A DNA stretch of 64,000 nucleotides, from positions 1 to 64,000 of the forward strand of contig CAVUJV010000030.1 in the NCBI GenBank assembly GCA_963741845.1. Reading direction: 5' to 3'. Below the pieces are notes generated by a model. The model saw only the letters and a program-made list of their open reading frames with translations. It was not told the DNA's origin and ran no database searches. This document shows, piece after piece, positions 47,258-56,419 of this stretch. Each line of letters opens with the position of its first letter. The first letter of the stretch is position 1. A program made the position numbers and the translations under genes. The stretch is from Roseiarcus sp963741845. GTDB taxonomy: Bacteria > Pseudomonadota > Alphaproteobacteria > Rhizobiales > Beijerinckiaceae.

Positions 47258-48265
47258 ATGAAAGCGATGGTGATTCACGCGCCCGGAGGCCTTGACCGGC
47301 TGAAGCTCGTCGACCGTCCCGATCCCGGAGACCCCGGTCCGGGCCAGATCCGCGTCGCGCTCCACGCAAGCTCCCTCAATTTCCACGATTACCTCGTCTG
47401 CTGCGGCAAATCGCCGACCGCGGACGGCCGGGTGCCGATGGCGGACGGCGCGGGCGTCGTCGAGGCGGTCGGCGCGGACGTGAAGGACTTCAGGGTCGGC
47501 GACACCGTCGTCTCGGGCTTCTTCCCCGACTGGCAGGACGGAGCGCCGAAGTCTGGCGACTTCCGCCGCGTGCCGGGAGACGGGATCGACGGCTTCGCCC
47601 TCGAAGCGGCGGTCGCGCCGGCTTCCGCCTTCACCCTGGCGCCCGCCGGCTACAGCGCCGAAGAGGCCGCGACGATCACCACGGCCGGCCTCACGGCCTG
47701 GCGCGCGCTGGTGCCCAATGGCGGGCTCAAGGCGGGCGACAGCGTGCTTGTCCTGGGCACGGGCGGGGTCTCCATCTGGGCGCTCCAGATCGCCCGCGCG
47801 ATGGGCGCGCGCGTTCTGGCGACGTCATCCTCCGACGCCAAGATCGAGAAGCTCCGCGCCATGGGCGCCGAGTTCACGGTCAACTACCGGGCGCGGGCCG
47901 ACTGGGGCCTCGCGGTCAAGGAGTGGACCGAGGGCCGCGGCGTCGACCACGTGATCGAAGTCGGCGGACCGGGCACGCTCGCGCAATCGATCGAGGCGAC
48001 GAAGATCGGCGGACATATTCACCTGATCGGCGTGCTGACCGGGCGGGCGGGCGAAGTCCCCACCTCGAAAATGATGGCCAAGCAGATCCGCCTCGAGGGC
48101 CTCATCGTCGGCAGCCGCCGGCAGCAGCAGGATTTCGTGCGGGCCATCGAGGCGACCGGCGTCAGGCCCGTGATCGACCGGACATTTCCGCTGGAGGCGC
48201 TGGCCGACGCTTTCCGCTATGAGGAGGCCGGGAAGCACTTCGGCAAAATTTGCGTAAGCTGGTGA
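47258..48265 (+). CDS. MDR-family NAD(P)-dependent oxidoreductase (quinone-reductase-like)
   Basis: A 335-residue medium-chain dehydrogenase/reductase: GroES-like N-terminus with RVALHASSLNFHDYLVCCG and GAGVVEAVGADVKDFRVGDTV, then a Rossmann fold with VLVLGTGGVSIWALQIARAMGARVLATSSS and GVDHVIEVGGPGTL. The structural-zinc cysteine set is missing, which fits the zinc-free quinone oxidoreductase/enoyl reductase group. The ATG at 47258 follows AAGGAG by ten bases; an ATG at 47249 is too close to that site. Confidence 0.9.
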   Translation: MKAMVIHAPGGLDRLKLVDRPDPGDPGPGQIRVALHASSLNFHDYLVCCGKSPTADGRVPMADGAGVVEAVGADVKDFRVGDTVVSGFFPDWQDGAPKSGDFRRVPGDGIDGFALEAAVAPASAFTLAPAGYSAEEAATITTAGLTAWRALVPNGGLKAGDSVLVLGTGGVSIWALQIARAMGARVLATSSSDAKIEKLRAMGAEFTVNYRARADWGLAVKEWTEGRGVDHVIEVGGPGTLAQSIEATKIGGHIHLIGVLTGRAGEVPTSKMMAKQIRLEGLIVGSRRQQQDFVRAIEATGVRPVIDRTFPLEALADAFRYEEAGKHFGKICVSW

Positions 48266-48460
48266 AGAGGTCCGGCCCTCGCTCCGAGGGGGCGAGGCGT
48301 GTCTGGCGGGGCCGGGCTGAGTGGCAATGTTGTTTTATCGGACGCATTGTTGACGCATAGTGCGGATTGTGTGCCTCACTGCGGGGACTAAACTGGGCGC
48401 TCCGCGGTTCTTCTGAAGGATCGAATCGCTCTTCCTGCCTTCTGATTTCTGGGGATAGAT

Positions 48461-50138
48461 TTGTTGAGCCGCAAAGTTCCCACAGCCGGTTTGAACCCTC
48501 GCATTCGCTCCACGATTCCCGTCAGGGGCCTGTCCAGGCGATTGTCCGCTTCAGTTCCTTCTGCGCTCCGGGCAGTTCTCCCGGTTGCTGCCTGGATTTT
48601 CGTATCAATTACCCTCGGTCTCCTTTTTGGTTTCGCCGCAGTCATTTTGCCGCCTGCTGGAGCGTTTGGAATCGTTGCGATCGCCGCAATTGTGCTTCTT
48701 GCTGCGATGCCAGACTTGCATCGTGTTCCGACAAAAGCAGTCCGGGCAACTTTCTTTATAATGATCGTCGTCAGCTTGACGATCCCCGCTTATTATACGC
48801 TGGTAGTTCCAGGCTTGCCCTGGATTTCAGTACGCAGAATGGCAACATTTGCCTTAATCGTGGTCTTCGCAATCACAATGGGCGGCTCTGCCGAGCAGAG
48901 AAAGAAGATTAAAGAGGTTATAGTTGGATCAAATATACTGGCTGCGTGTTTCATTGGATATTTGCTGATGACGATTATTTCGACTATTCTATCAAGACAA
49001 ATTTCTGCCAGCACTTCGGATATGACAGAAATTGTATTAGCTTGGTATGTCCCGCTTCTTGCGACAATATTTGTGGTAAAGACGGAGGATGACGTCATAT
49101 TAATACTGAAAATTATCTGTTATTCGATGATTATTGTTGCCTTGGTTGCGATTTATGATTTCATTTTTCGAAAGCATTTTTATTTTGATATTTTGCCACA
49201 TCCGCTGCAGACAATGGTGTTAGAAGCGAACCCAAGACTGGCAGATATTCGTTCGTACGATTTCTTTTCGTAACGGCCTGCCACGCGTCTCGTCAATTTA
49301 CACAGTGTGCTCTTTCACTTGCTGAGTTCGGTGCAATGGTTGCGCCGATCCCATATTTTTTCATACTCTATGGAAAATCTCTTGGAGAGAGATGGCTAGG
49401 CATTGTTACAGCCATTTTGTGTCTGATAGCGATCTTCTGCTCAGGGTCTCGAGGCGGATATAACAGCCTTATCGTCGGAACCGTAACCTTTGTCGGCGTG
49501 TCGCTAGTCCGGAAAAGCCGATTTGACCGCTATAGTCTTACGCCGGCAATCGGCGGCATCGTTGCGATGATTTTCTTTGCAGCTCTCGCTGCACTTATCC
49601 TTTTCTGGGCCCGTCTGCATAACATAGTGCTGGGTGGCGGAATGGAAGCCTATAGCGACATGGGCCGGTACGTCCAATGGGCGATGGGAATTCCTAAGAT
49701 CGATGAGAAGCCCGCTTTGGGGTTATGGACTTGGCACCTCGGGAGATATCGTAGGGTGGGTTAGCTCCGGCGGGCCTCCCGTCGGTCGACAGTTTTGCCC
49801 TCACAGTATTGGTCGAATCTGGAATCCCGGGGTTCGTATTCTATGCTGGAATGATTGTCGTGAGCATCTGGTTTGGAATTCGTGAAAGCTGGTCCAACCG
49901 GGAGAGGCTTGGCGCGGTTGCTGGTGCGCTCGCCTGCTCACTTGTAGCCTATGGATTCTATCGCCTGTTCCTGTCTCAGCGCGAAAATCAGCTAACTTTC
50001 TTCGTTATTGTCGGCTTGGTCATGTGGCTGATGAACGCGAGGTCAAGAGCTGAGGCCCGCCAGCCGGCGCCAACGCCTCAGAGCACGGCGGCGCGCGGGG
50101 CCGAAATCCGGACCGCAGGGGTCCGGGCGCCAGCGTGA
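48461..50138 (+). pseudogene. O-antigen ligase/polymerase (Wzy/WaaL-like) gene with three frameshifts
   Basis: Read across frames this is a ~555-residue polytopic membrane protein with about ten hydrophobic segments and the O-antigen ligase signature: a conserved FGxxV-like EFGAMVAP, the SGSRGGYNSL loop and FVFYAGMIVVSIWFGIRESW near the end. Frame changes near 49267 (one T missing from a run), 49715 and 49785 (one extra base each) are needed. A TTG at 48461 with GGGGA upstream is the likely start. The gene is visibly AT-richer than all neighbours, suggesting transfer. It may be a true pseudogene or the result of read errors. Confidence 0.72.
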
Positions 50139-50189
50139 CATGAGCCCGTCCTAAGCCGCTTCGGCCGACCCGCCTCGCGCGACGCGCGC

Positions 50190-50217
50190 TTGACGCTTGG
50201 GGACCTCGACGTATTTA
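50190..50217 (+). promoter_or_regulatory. Candidate promoter of the isoprenoid-like operon
   Basis: TTGACG (50190-50195) and TATTTA (50212-50217) are separated by 16 bp in an otherwise GC-rich region; TTTAAT two bases on gives 18 bp. It lies 56 bp before the first start codon of the operon. Confidence 0.55.
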
Positions 50218-50272
50218 ATTTATCCGCGTCGCAACGGCATATTGCGAAATCTCATCGGGGTCGGAGGGGCAT

Positions 50273-52453
50273 TTGGGGCATGTGCGGCCCATCAAAGTCG
50301 CCGTCGTAGGCGGCGGCTGCGCGTCGATGGCCGCGGCCTTCGAACTGACTCGACCGGAGCATCGGCAAAAGTACCAGGTCGCCGTTTACCAGATGGGCTG
50401 GAGGCTCGGCGGCAAAGGCGCCTCGGGCCGGGGACCGAGCGGGCGGATTGAAGAGCACGGCCTTCATATCTGGCTCGGCTATTACGAAAACGCATTCCGG
50501 CTCCTGCGCGAATGCTATGAGGAATTGGCGGAGGGACCGAAAGGACGCGCATTCGGGAGCTGGCGGGAGGCCTTCTTCCCGGATCCGCATGTGGGCGTCA
50601 GCGAGAAGACCCGCGCGGGAAGCTGGGCGCATCTGACCGTCAATTTCCCCCCGGCGCCGGGAGAGCCAGGCGACCCGCAGCCGCCCGACATCCTGAGTTT
50701 GCGGAGCTATGTTCTGCGCGCGACGACGCTTCTGCGGACCCTTCTGACGGGGGTCGAGACGACGGAAGACCCGGGCCGGCGGGACACGAACGCAGGCCCG
50801 GCCGATGGCGCCTCGCTCGCGGTGTCGACCCCCGAGGAGATCGCGACGAGAGCCGAGACGCTCATTCGCTATGGCTTTCTCGGAACCGTCGCCGTGGCGG
50901 TCGAGGGTCTCGTCCTCGTCGAGGCGGCGCTCGGAATGATCTCCGAAGTCGCGAGCGGCGTCCTGATCCGCCTGCTTCAGACCATCGCCTCGAGCGTCAA
51001 GGCGCGGCTTGAGAACCTTATCGCGGCCGACGACGATGTCCGCCGCCGATGGGAGATCGTCGATCTCGTCCTCGCCACGCTCGTCGGCGTGGTGCGATTC
51101 GGCCTTCTGACCGATCCGCGCGGACTGGACGCGATCAATGATTACGATTGCCGCGAATGGCTGCGTCTCAACGGAGCCTCGGAGCGGGCGCTGGACTCGG
51201 CCTTTCTTCGCGGACTCTACGATCTCGTCTTCGCTTACGAAAATGGAGAAGCCGATCGTCCGCGGCTTGCGGCGGGCGTCGCGCTGAGGGGCAGCTTTCG
51301 CATGTTCTTCACCTATCGCGGCGCGTTCTTCTGGAAGATGCGCCGCGGCATGGGCGATGTGGTCTTCGCGCCGTTCTACGAAGCCCTCCGGGCGCGCGGC
51401 GTGCGGTTCAGGTTTTTCCATCGTCTCGAAAACGTCCGGCTGTGCGATCCGGCCGGGCTCGCGCCCGGGGAGAAGCCATATATCGAAGCCCTCGAATTCG
51501 ACGTTCAGGCGAAGGTGAAGGGCGGAAAGGACTATCGCCCGCTCGTCGAGGTCCGGGGCCAACCCTGCTGGCCCTCGAAGCCCGACTTCGCGCAGCTTGA
51601 GGACGGCGCCCGGCTCGAAGCTGAGGGGCGGGACTTCGAATCGCCGTGGGAGCGGCGCAAGGCCGCCAGGCGAACCTTGCGGGTGACGAAGGACTTCGAT
51701 TTCGTCGTACTTGGCCTTGGCGTCGGCGCCGTCCCTCATGCGTGCAGAGAGCTTGTCGCCAGCAACGCGCGCTGGCGCAACATGGCGGCCAACGTCACGA
51801 CCGTGGCCACGCAAGCGTTCCAGCTTTGGCTTCGCGAAGATATCCAGGCGCTCGGCTGGGAGGCGCCGCCGGTTACGCTATCGGCTTTCGCCAAACCGTT
51901 CGACACCTGGGCGGACATGGGACAGCTCATCCCGGCCGAGGATTGGCCTCGTCCGCCGATGACGGTGGCCTACTTTTGCGGAGCGTTGCCGGAGACCGAA
52001 TGGAACGCGCGTCCACAATCCTCGGAGGCCAGCCGAAGCGCCGTGCGCGACAAGGCCGTCGCCTTCCTCGAAACCGAGGCGCGGCATCTCTGGCCGAGGG
52101 CCTTCGACTCGCGGGGCCGCTTTCGATGGGATCTGCTTGTCGCGCCGAATGGGGCGGCTGGCAGGTCGGAGCCCGGAAAGAGGCTCGCGGGCAAGCTCCG
52201 CTTCGGAACCCAGTTCTGGACGGCGAACGTCAATCCAAGCGAGCGATATACGCAATCACTGCCGGGAAGCATCGAATACCGGATATCTCCCCTTGACGAT
52301 TTTTTTGACAATCTCACCATCGCCGGAGACTGGACCGATTGCGGGCTCAATCTCGGTTGCGTCGAAGCGGCGGTCATGTCGGGCCGACTTGCCGCTCACG
52401 CGCTGACGGGGGCGCCCGCACTCGAGGATATTGTAGGATTTGATCACCCCTAA
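50273..52453 (+). CDS. FAD-dependent oxidoreductase of the phytoene desaturase/HpnE class, extended
   Basis: A 726-residue flavoprotein. N-terminal Rossmann motif VAVVGGGCASMAAAFEL, then GWRLGGKGASGRG (the GG-R-x-S type FAD motif) and EEHGLHIWLGYYENAFRLLR, the position of the HG-x-H motif in carotenoid and squalene desaturases. The C-terminal FAD motif is DNLTIAGDWTDCGLNLGCVE with AAVMSGR, as in CrtP and HpnE. It is about 250 residues longer than those, mainly through an insert at about 170-260 with a hydrophobic helix. TTG at 50273 is 3 bases from GGAGGGG; GTG at 50282 is an alternative. First gene of the cluster; an isoprenoid substrate is likely. Confidence 0.85.
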   Translation: MGHVRPIKVAVVGGGCASMAAAFELTRPEHRQKYQVAVYQMGWRLGGKGASGRGPSGRIEEHGLHIWLGYYENAFRLLRECYEELAEGPKGRAFGSWREAFFPDPHVGVSEKTRAGSWAHLTVNFPPAPGEPGDPQPPDILSLRSYVLRATTLLRTLLTGVETTEDPGRRDTNAGPADGASLAVSTPEEIATRAETLIRYGFLGTVAVAVEGLVLVEAALGMISEVASGVLIRLLQTIASSVKARLENLIAADDDVRRRWEIVDLVLATLVGVVRFGLLTDPRGLDAINDYDCREWLRLNGASERALDSAFLRGLYDLVFAYENGEADRPRLAAGVALRGSFRMFFTYRGAFFWKMRRGMGDVVFAPFYEALRARGVRFRFFHRLENVRLCDPAGLAPGEKPYIEALEFDVQAKVKGGKDYRPLVEVRGQPCWPSKPDFAQLEDGARLEAEGRDFESPWERRKAARRTLRVTKDFDFVVLGLGVGAVPHACRELVASNARWRNMAANVTTVATQAFQLWLREDIQALGWEAPPVTLSAFAKPFDTWADMGQLIPAEDWPRPPMTVAYFCGALPETEWNARPQSSEASRSAVRDKAVAFLETEARHLWPRAFDSRGRFRWDLLVAPNGAAGRSEPGKRLAGKLRFGTQFWTANVNPSERYTQSLPGSIEYRISPLDDFFDNLTIAGDWTDCGLNLGCVEAAVMSGRLAAHALTGAPALEDIVGFDHP

Positions 52454-52485
52454 GCGGCAGGCGCTGCGGCGGACGGAGAAACGAC

Positions 52486-53162
52486 ATGGTCGAAAACAAT
52501 CGCGTGAAGCGGCCGAGGCCTGAACGCAAGCAGCCGATCCGCACGACGCGGCGCATCCTCGACGACGGCGCAGAGGGGCGACGAACAGGGCGCCGAAGCG
52601 CAACCGGAAGCTTCCCAAAAGCGCGCGCCAACGGACGAAATTATCGGAAGAGCCGTGAAGCTCGCCTATCGCGTCGCGGACGAACATATCCGGCAGGGCC
52701 GGCAGGCGGCTGAGCGGGTGCGGTCGGGAACCTACAGTTCCGTAGACCTCGAAGCCGACCTGAGGTCTCTGATGGACCGGATGATCGGACTGACGAAGGA
52801 GATGGGCGCCGTCAGCGTCGAGCTTTTCGACACGCTCATCCGCGGGAAGTCGGAGCCGACGGCGAGCGCCCCATCCGTCGCGGACGTGGCGATCGAAGTG
52901 AAGTCGGGCCGCCGGGTGCAGGTCAGCGTCAAGCTCAGGCCCACAGCTCGAGGGATTCGTTCCCTCCGTGCCGCCCCTCTACGCGAGCGATCGCAAGCTC
53001 GCGCCGCTCGAGAAAATCCATTTCCTCGTGAAGGGGGAAGCGCAGCCCGTTCTCGTCATCGAGGTTCCGGACGACCAGCCGGCCGGAACCTATGCCGGAG
53101 CGATTGTCGACGAGAAGACCCACGAGCCCGGCGGCGACATCTGCGTCCGGGTTCTGGCGTAA
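52486..53162 (+). CDS. Unknown protein of the isoprenoid-like cluster, two frameshifts
   Basis: About 225 residues when read through one extra base near 52565 and another near 52943. A basic Arg/Lys/Pro-rich N-terminus is followed by a helical segment (RAVKLAYRVADEHIRQG then DLEADLRSLMDRMIGLTKEMG) and a beta-rich C-terminal domain (VPPLYASDRKLAPLEKIHF, VLVIEVPDDQPAGTYAGAI). The latter resembles an Ig-like or C2-like sandwich. I recognise no family. Position between the flavoenzyme and the prenyl synthase suggests a cluster-specific partner or membrane adaptor. Confidence 0.7.
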
Positions 53163-53163
53163 C

Positions 53164-54231
53164 GTGACGCAGCGAAAGGCTCGGGAGGCCGGGGTTCGGG
53201 GATCGAAGACGCCTCCGCTTGTCGCCGAGTTCCTTAGGGAGTGCAGGACCGAGGTGAGCGGCGCGATGAAGCCCTATCTCGAGTCGGGCGCGCCGGCGGA
53301 GTACCTGTACGACCTGACGGCCGATTATCCGGGCCGCGGCGGGAAGGCGATGCGCCCAAGCATCTGCATCGCCACGGCGCGCGCATTCGGGGCGAAGCTT
53401 CCCGAGGTGCTGCGCACGGCCGTCGCGATCGAGCTGTTTCACAACGCGTTCCTCGTGCACGACGACATCGAGGACGAAAGCGAACTCCGGCGCGGCGCGC
53501 CCGCGCTCCACGCGATTCATGGCGTCCCACTGGCGATCAATGCGGGCGACATGATGTTGCTCCTCGCCCTGCGACCGCTCCTCGACAATCGGAGAAGCCT
53601 CGGCGCGAGCCTCGCCCTCAAGGTCTTGGGCGACGCCGAGCAGATGGCGAGGGAATCCGCGGAAGGCCAGGCGATGGAGCTCGGCTGGCGTCGGCACAAC
53701 GTCACCGATCTCGGCGACGACGATTATCTTCTCATGGTGCTGAAGAAGACGGCATGGCTCGGCGTCATCCACCCCATGCGGGCGGGCGCGCTGATCGGAA
53801 CGCGCGGCCGAGCCGATCTTGAGCCCTTCATCCGCTTCGGCTTCTTCCTCGGCGCCGCGTTTCAGATTCAGGACGACCTCCTCAATCTCGCGGCCGCCCA
53901 TCAGCAATATGGCAAGGAGCCGCTCGGCGACCTGCTGGAAGGCAAGCGGACGTTGATGCTCATCCACGCGTTCCGCAGCAGCGCGGACGCGGAGCGCGAC
54001 AGACTGAAGTCAATCCTCTCGGCGCCGCGCTCCGGACGGCGCGACCAGGACATCCGATGGGTAAGACGTCTTATGGACGAACGCGGATCGTTGGACTATG
54101 CGCGCAAGATCGCTCATGGCCTCGCCGGCGCCGCCCTGCATGAGTTCGACTCGCTCTTTGGCGCCGTCAAGAATTCGCGGGACAAGGACTTTCTCCGCGG
54201 GCTGGCAACCTGGGTCTTTGAGCGGACCTGA
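53164..54231 (+). CDS. Polyprenyl diphosphate synthase (FPP/GGPP-type)
   Basis: A 355-residue trans-prenyltransferase that condenses isopentenyl diphosphate with allylic diphosphates. The first Asp-rich motif is DDIED (in HNAFLVHDDIEDESELRRG), with GGKAMRP at the IPP site upstream. The second motif reads QDDLLN, with Asn where many enzymes have Asp, followed by GKEPLGDLLEGKRTL. Phe at the fourth position before the first motif suggests a C15-C20 product (inference). GTG at 53164, one base after the previous stop. C-terminal extension of about 50 residues relative to IspA. Confidence 0.92.
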   Translation: MTQRKAREAGVRGSKTPPLVAEFLRECRTEVSGAMKPYLESGAPAEYLYDLTADYPGRGGKAMRPSICIATARAFGAKLPEVLRTAVAIELFHNAFLVHDDIEDESELRRGAPALHAIHGVPLAINAGDMMLLLALRPLLDNRRSLGASLALKVLGDAEQMARESAEGQAMELGWRRHNVTDLGDDDYLLMVLKKTAWLGVIHPMRAGALIGTRGRADLEPFIRFGFFLGAAFQIQDDLLNLAAAHQQYGKEPLGDLLEGKRTLMLIHAFRSSADAERDRLKSILSAPRSGRRDQDIRWVRRLMDERGSLDYARKIAHGLAGAALHEFDSLFGAVKNSRDKDFLRGLATWVFERT

Positions 54232-54252
54232 CCGGGGAACTTGGGGAGCGAG

Positions 54253-55431
54253 GTGGTGCAACGCACGATCCTGAAAACCCCGTCTGTACACCCGAGCCGC
54301 GCGCGCAGAGCGCGCGACCGCGGCGGGCGCAAGCGTCGGCTGATGATTTACGGGTCGACCGGTTATACGGGGCGTCTTATAACCGAACGGGCGGTGGAGG
54401 CAGGGCTCACCCCTATTCTCGCGGGTCGGAACCCGGACCCTTTACGCGAGCAGGCGGAACGGTTCGGTCTGCCCTGGCGGGCGTACCGGCTCGACCGCAT
54501 CGACGATGTGACCGAAGCCCTGTCGGACACGGACGTCATGATCAACGCGGCGGGGCCGTTCCTCGAAACGGCCAGTCCAATGATCGACGCCTGCCTCAGC
54601 GCCCGCGTCCACTATCTCGACATTTCCGGCGAGCTGCCTGCTTTTGAAGGCGCCCTTCGAAGAGACCAGGAGGCGGCCGAGGCGGGCGTCATGCTGATGC
54701 CGGGAGCCGCGTGGTCGGTCGTTGCGACCGATTGCCTGGCGGCCCACGTCGTAGCGAATTTGCCGAGCGCCAAATACCTTCGCATCGGCATCGCTCAATC
54801 GAACATCGCATCGCGGGGGAGCGCGCGAAGCGCGCTGGGGCTATTTTCCAGTCAGGTCGTCATCCGCCGCAACGGCTACCTGACTACCGTCCCCGTCGGG
54901 CGCGTCGAACGAAGCTTCGACTATGGAGACGGAGCGAGGCCAAGCACGGCGCTGAGCTGGCCCGACGTTCTCTGCGCCTATCGCTCGACCGGCGTGCCCA
55001 ATATCGAGGTCTACATGGACGTGGGCGCCCTGCCGCGCGTGGTTGCGCCTTTCAGTTCGCGGATCGGCGAGCTTTTCCAGCTTCCAAGGCTTCAGCCCGT
55101 GCTACGCGCCACCGCCCGGATTCTTCCAAACGGGCCGGAAGATGACGTCAGAAAAGCCGCGAGGCAGGTGATCGTGGCTGAGGCCGAAGACAGCTGGCGG
55201 CGCGTGACCTCTGCCCGCCTCACGACGCCAGACGGCTACGACTTTACTGCCGAGGCCTGCGTCGCGATTGCGGGACGGCTCCTGGAAGGCGAGTATCGAC
55301 CCGGCTTCCAAACCCCCGCTGGCCTCTATGGAGCGGATTTCGTGCTCGGGCTCGAAGGAACGCATCGCGACGACATTTGGACGTCGCCGGAACGGCAAGC
55401 CGCGAGGACAAGCCGCGCTTTGGCATATTGA
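54253..55431 (+). CDS. Saccharopine-dehydrogenase-like NAD(P)-binding reductase
   Basis: A 392-residue protein with a Rossmann start MIYGSTGYTGRLITERAVEAG and an INAAGPF motif (residues about 31-110), as in saccharopine dehydrogenase and the mycobacterial trans-acting enoyl reductase family. VHYLDISGELP and VMLMPGAAWSVVATDCLA are also typical. The family reduces enoyl or imine bonds with NADPH. The GTG at 54253 is about six bases after GGGAG; a shorter form could start at ATG 54343. Third enzyme of the cluster and likely to act on its prenyl-derived product. Confidence 0.85.
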   Translation: MVQRTILKTPSVHPSRARRARDRGGRKRRLMIYGSTGYTGRLITERAVEAGLTPILAGRNPDPLREQAERFGLPWRAYRLDRIDDVTEALSDTDVMINAAGPFLETASPMIDACLSARVHYLDISGELPAFEGALRRDQEAAEAGVMLMPGAAWSVVATDCLAAHVVANLPSAKYLRIGIAQSNIASRGSARSALGLFSSQVVIRRNGYLTTVPVGRVERSFDYGDGARPSTALSWPDVLCAYRSTGVPNIEVYMDVGALPRVVAPFSSRIGELFQLPRLQPVLRATARILPNGPEDDVRKAARQVIVAEAEDSWRRVTSARLTTPDGYDFTAEACVAIAGRLLEGEYRPGFQTPAGLYGADFVLGLEGTHRDDIWTSPERQAARTSRALAY

Positions 55432-55457
55432 ACGGTTCGACGCCCCCGGAGAGGCAA

Positions 55458-56402
55458 ATGCTCTACGTCAATCAGATCGGCGACGCGCAATTTCCACCGC
55501 CATACACTTGCCGCAACGTCGAAATTCTCAGCTTCAGGCTGCCGGCAGATCTGGACGCGCTGACGCAGCTTTGCGACGAACGCCTCAATATCGGCGATCT
55601 CGACGATCGCGGGTTTTTGTTTCGACCGGTCTTTCCCTTCGTCGATCTCGAGATCCTGCACTACCCGGAGATGGAATACGGGTTCCTCCCTCAGTTCGGC
55701 GTCATCTCGCAAAGGGAATGTTACGTCCGCGTCTTCGTCATGAAATACATCCTCGTCGGGGGATGGCTTGTGCCCGACGGGGAAGTGGCGATGTACTGTC
55801 CGTTCCTCATGGTGGACCATCCCTGGTCGGCCTTCAGCGGCCGGGACGTGCTGGGCTTCCCGAAGGTTCTGGGGATCTTCGCGCCCTATTCGACAGCGAG
55901 TCCCTACACGACGATCTCGACGATGGCCTTCAGGCCCGGATCGCTTGAGCCGTCCGTGCTCCCCGTCATAGAGGTCGCGCAAGCCGCCGCCGGCTCCCCG
56001 GCGCCGCCGCTGCTGCAATGGCCCTGGGGGGATATCGACTTCGATCTCCTGCATCCGTCGCAACGGCCGCTTGGAGGATCGCTCCGCTTCGATCCTGCCC
56101 TGTTCGCCTCCGTGCAGATGAAGCAGTTTCGCGATGCTGCAAACCCGTTCGAGGCCTGCTATCAGGCGATCCTGCAGTCGGGCGTCTTCCTCCTGAATTC
56201 GAGCAATCCCCAGCCTCTGCCGCCGGTCGAGGTGACGATCAAGGACCGTCCCGGGCTCATCCCGCAGTACCGGGGGATCGATCTGGCGGCATCCCTTGGG
56301 ATGCCATCGAACACGCCGATCACGCCGATGTCGCAATATCACATCACGTGCACCTTCACCTTCACGGGCGGCCTCACGATCTTTGAAAACTCCGACTTCT
56401 GA
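55458..56402 (+). CDS. Acetoacetate decarboxylase family protein
   Basis: A 314-residue protein of the ADC-like beta-barrel family. The family core is visible at YVRVFVMKYILVGGWLVP, YCPFLMVDHPWSAFSGRDVLGFPK and the later MKQFRDA segment. The GRDVLGFPK stretch matches the active-site lysine region, but the second lysine of the usual PKK is Val, so simple decarboxylation is uncertain; ADC-like proteins can instead be aldolase-dehydratases or hydratases. The ATG at 55458 follows GGAGAGG; the upstream gene ends 26 bp before. Last gene of the cluster. Confidence 0.85.
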   Translation: MLYVNQIGDAQFPPPYTCRNVEILSFRLPADLDALTQLCDERLNIGDLDDRGFLFRPVFPFVDLEILHYPEMEYGFLPQFGVISQRECYVRVFVMKYILVGGWLVPDGEVAMYCPFLMVDHPWSAFSGRDVLGFPKVLGIFAPYSTASPYTTISTMAFRPGSLEPSVLPVIEVAQAAAGSPAPPLLQWPWGDIDFDLLHPSQRPLGGSLRFDPALFASVQMKQFRDAANPFEACYQAILQSGVFLLNSSNPQPLPPVEVTIKDRPGLIPQYRGIDLAASLGMPSNTPITPMSQYHITCTFTFTGGLTIFENSDF

Positions 56403-56419
56403 TTCCAGCGCACCGCTGC

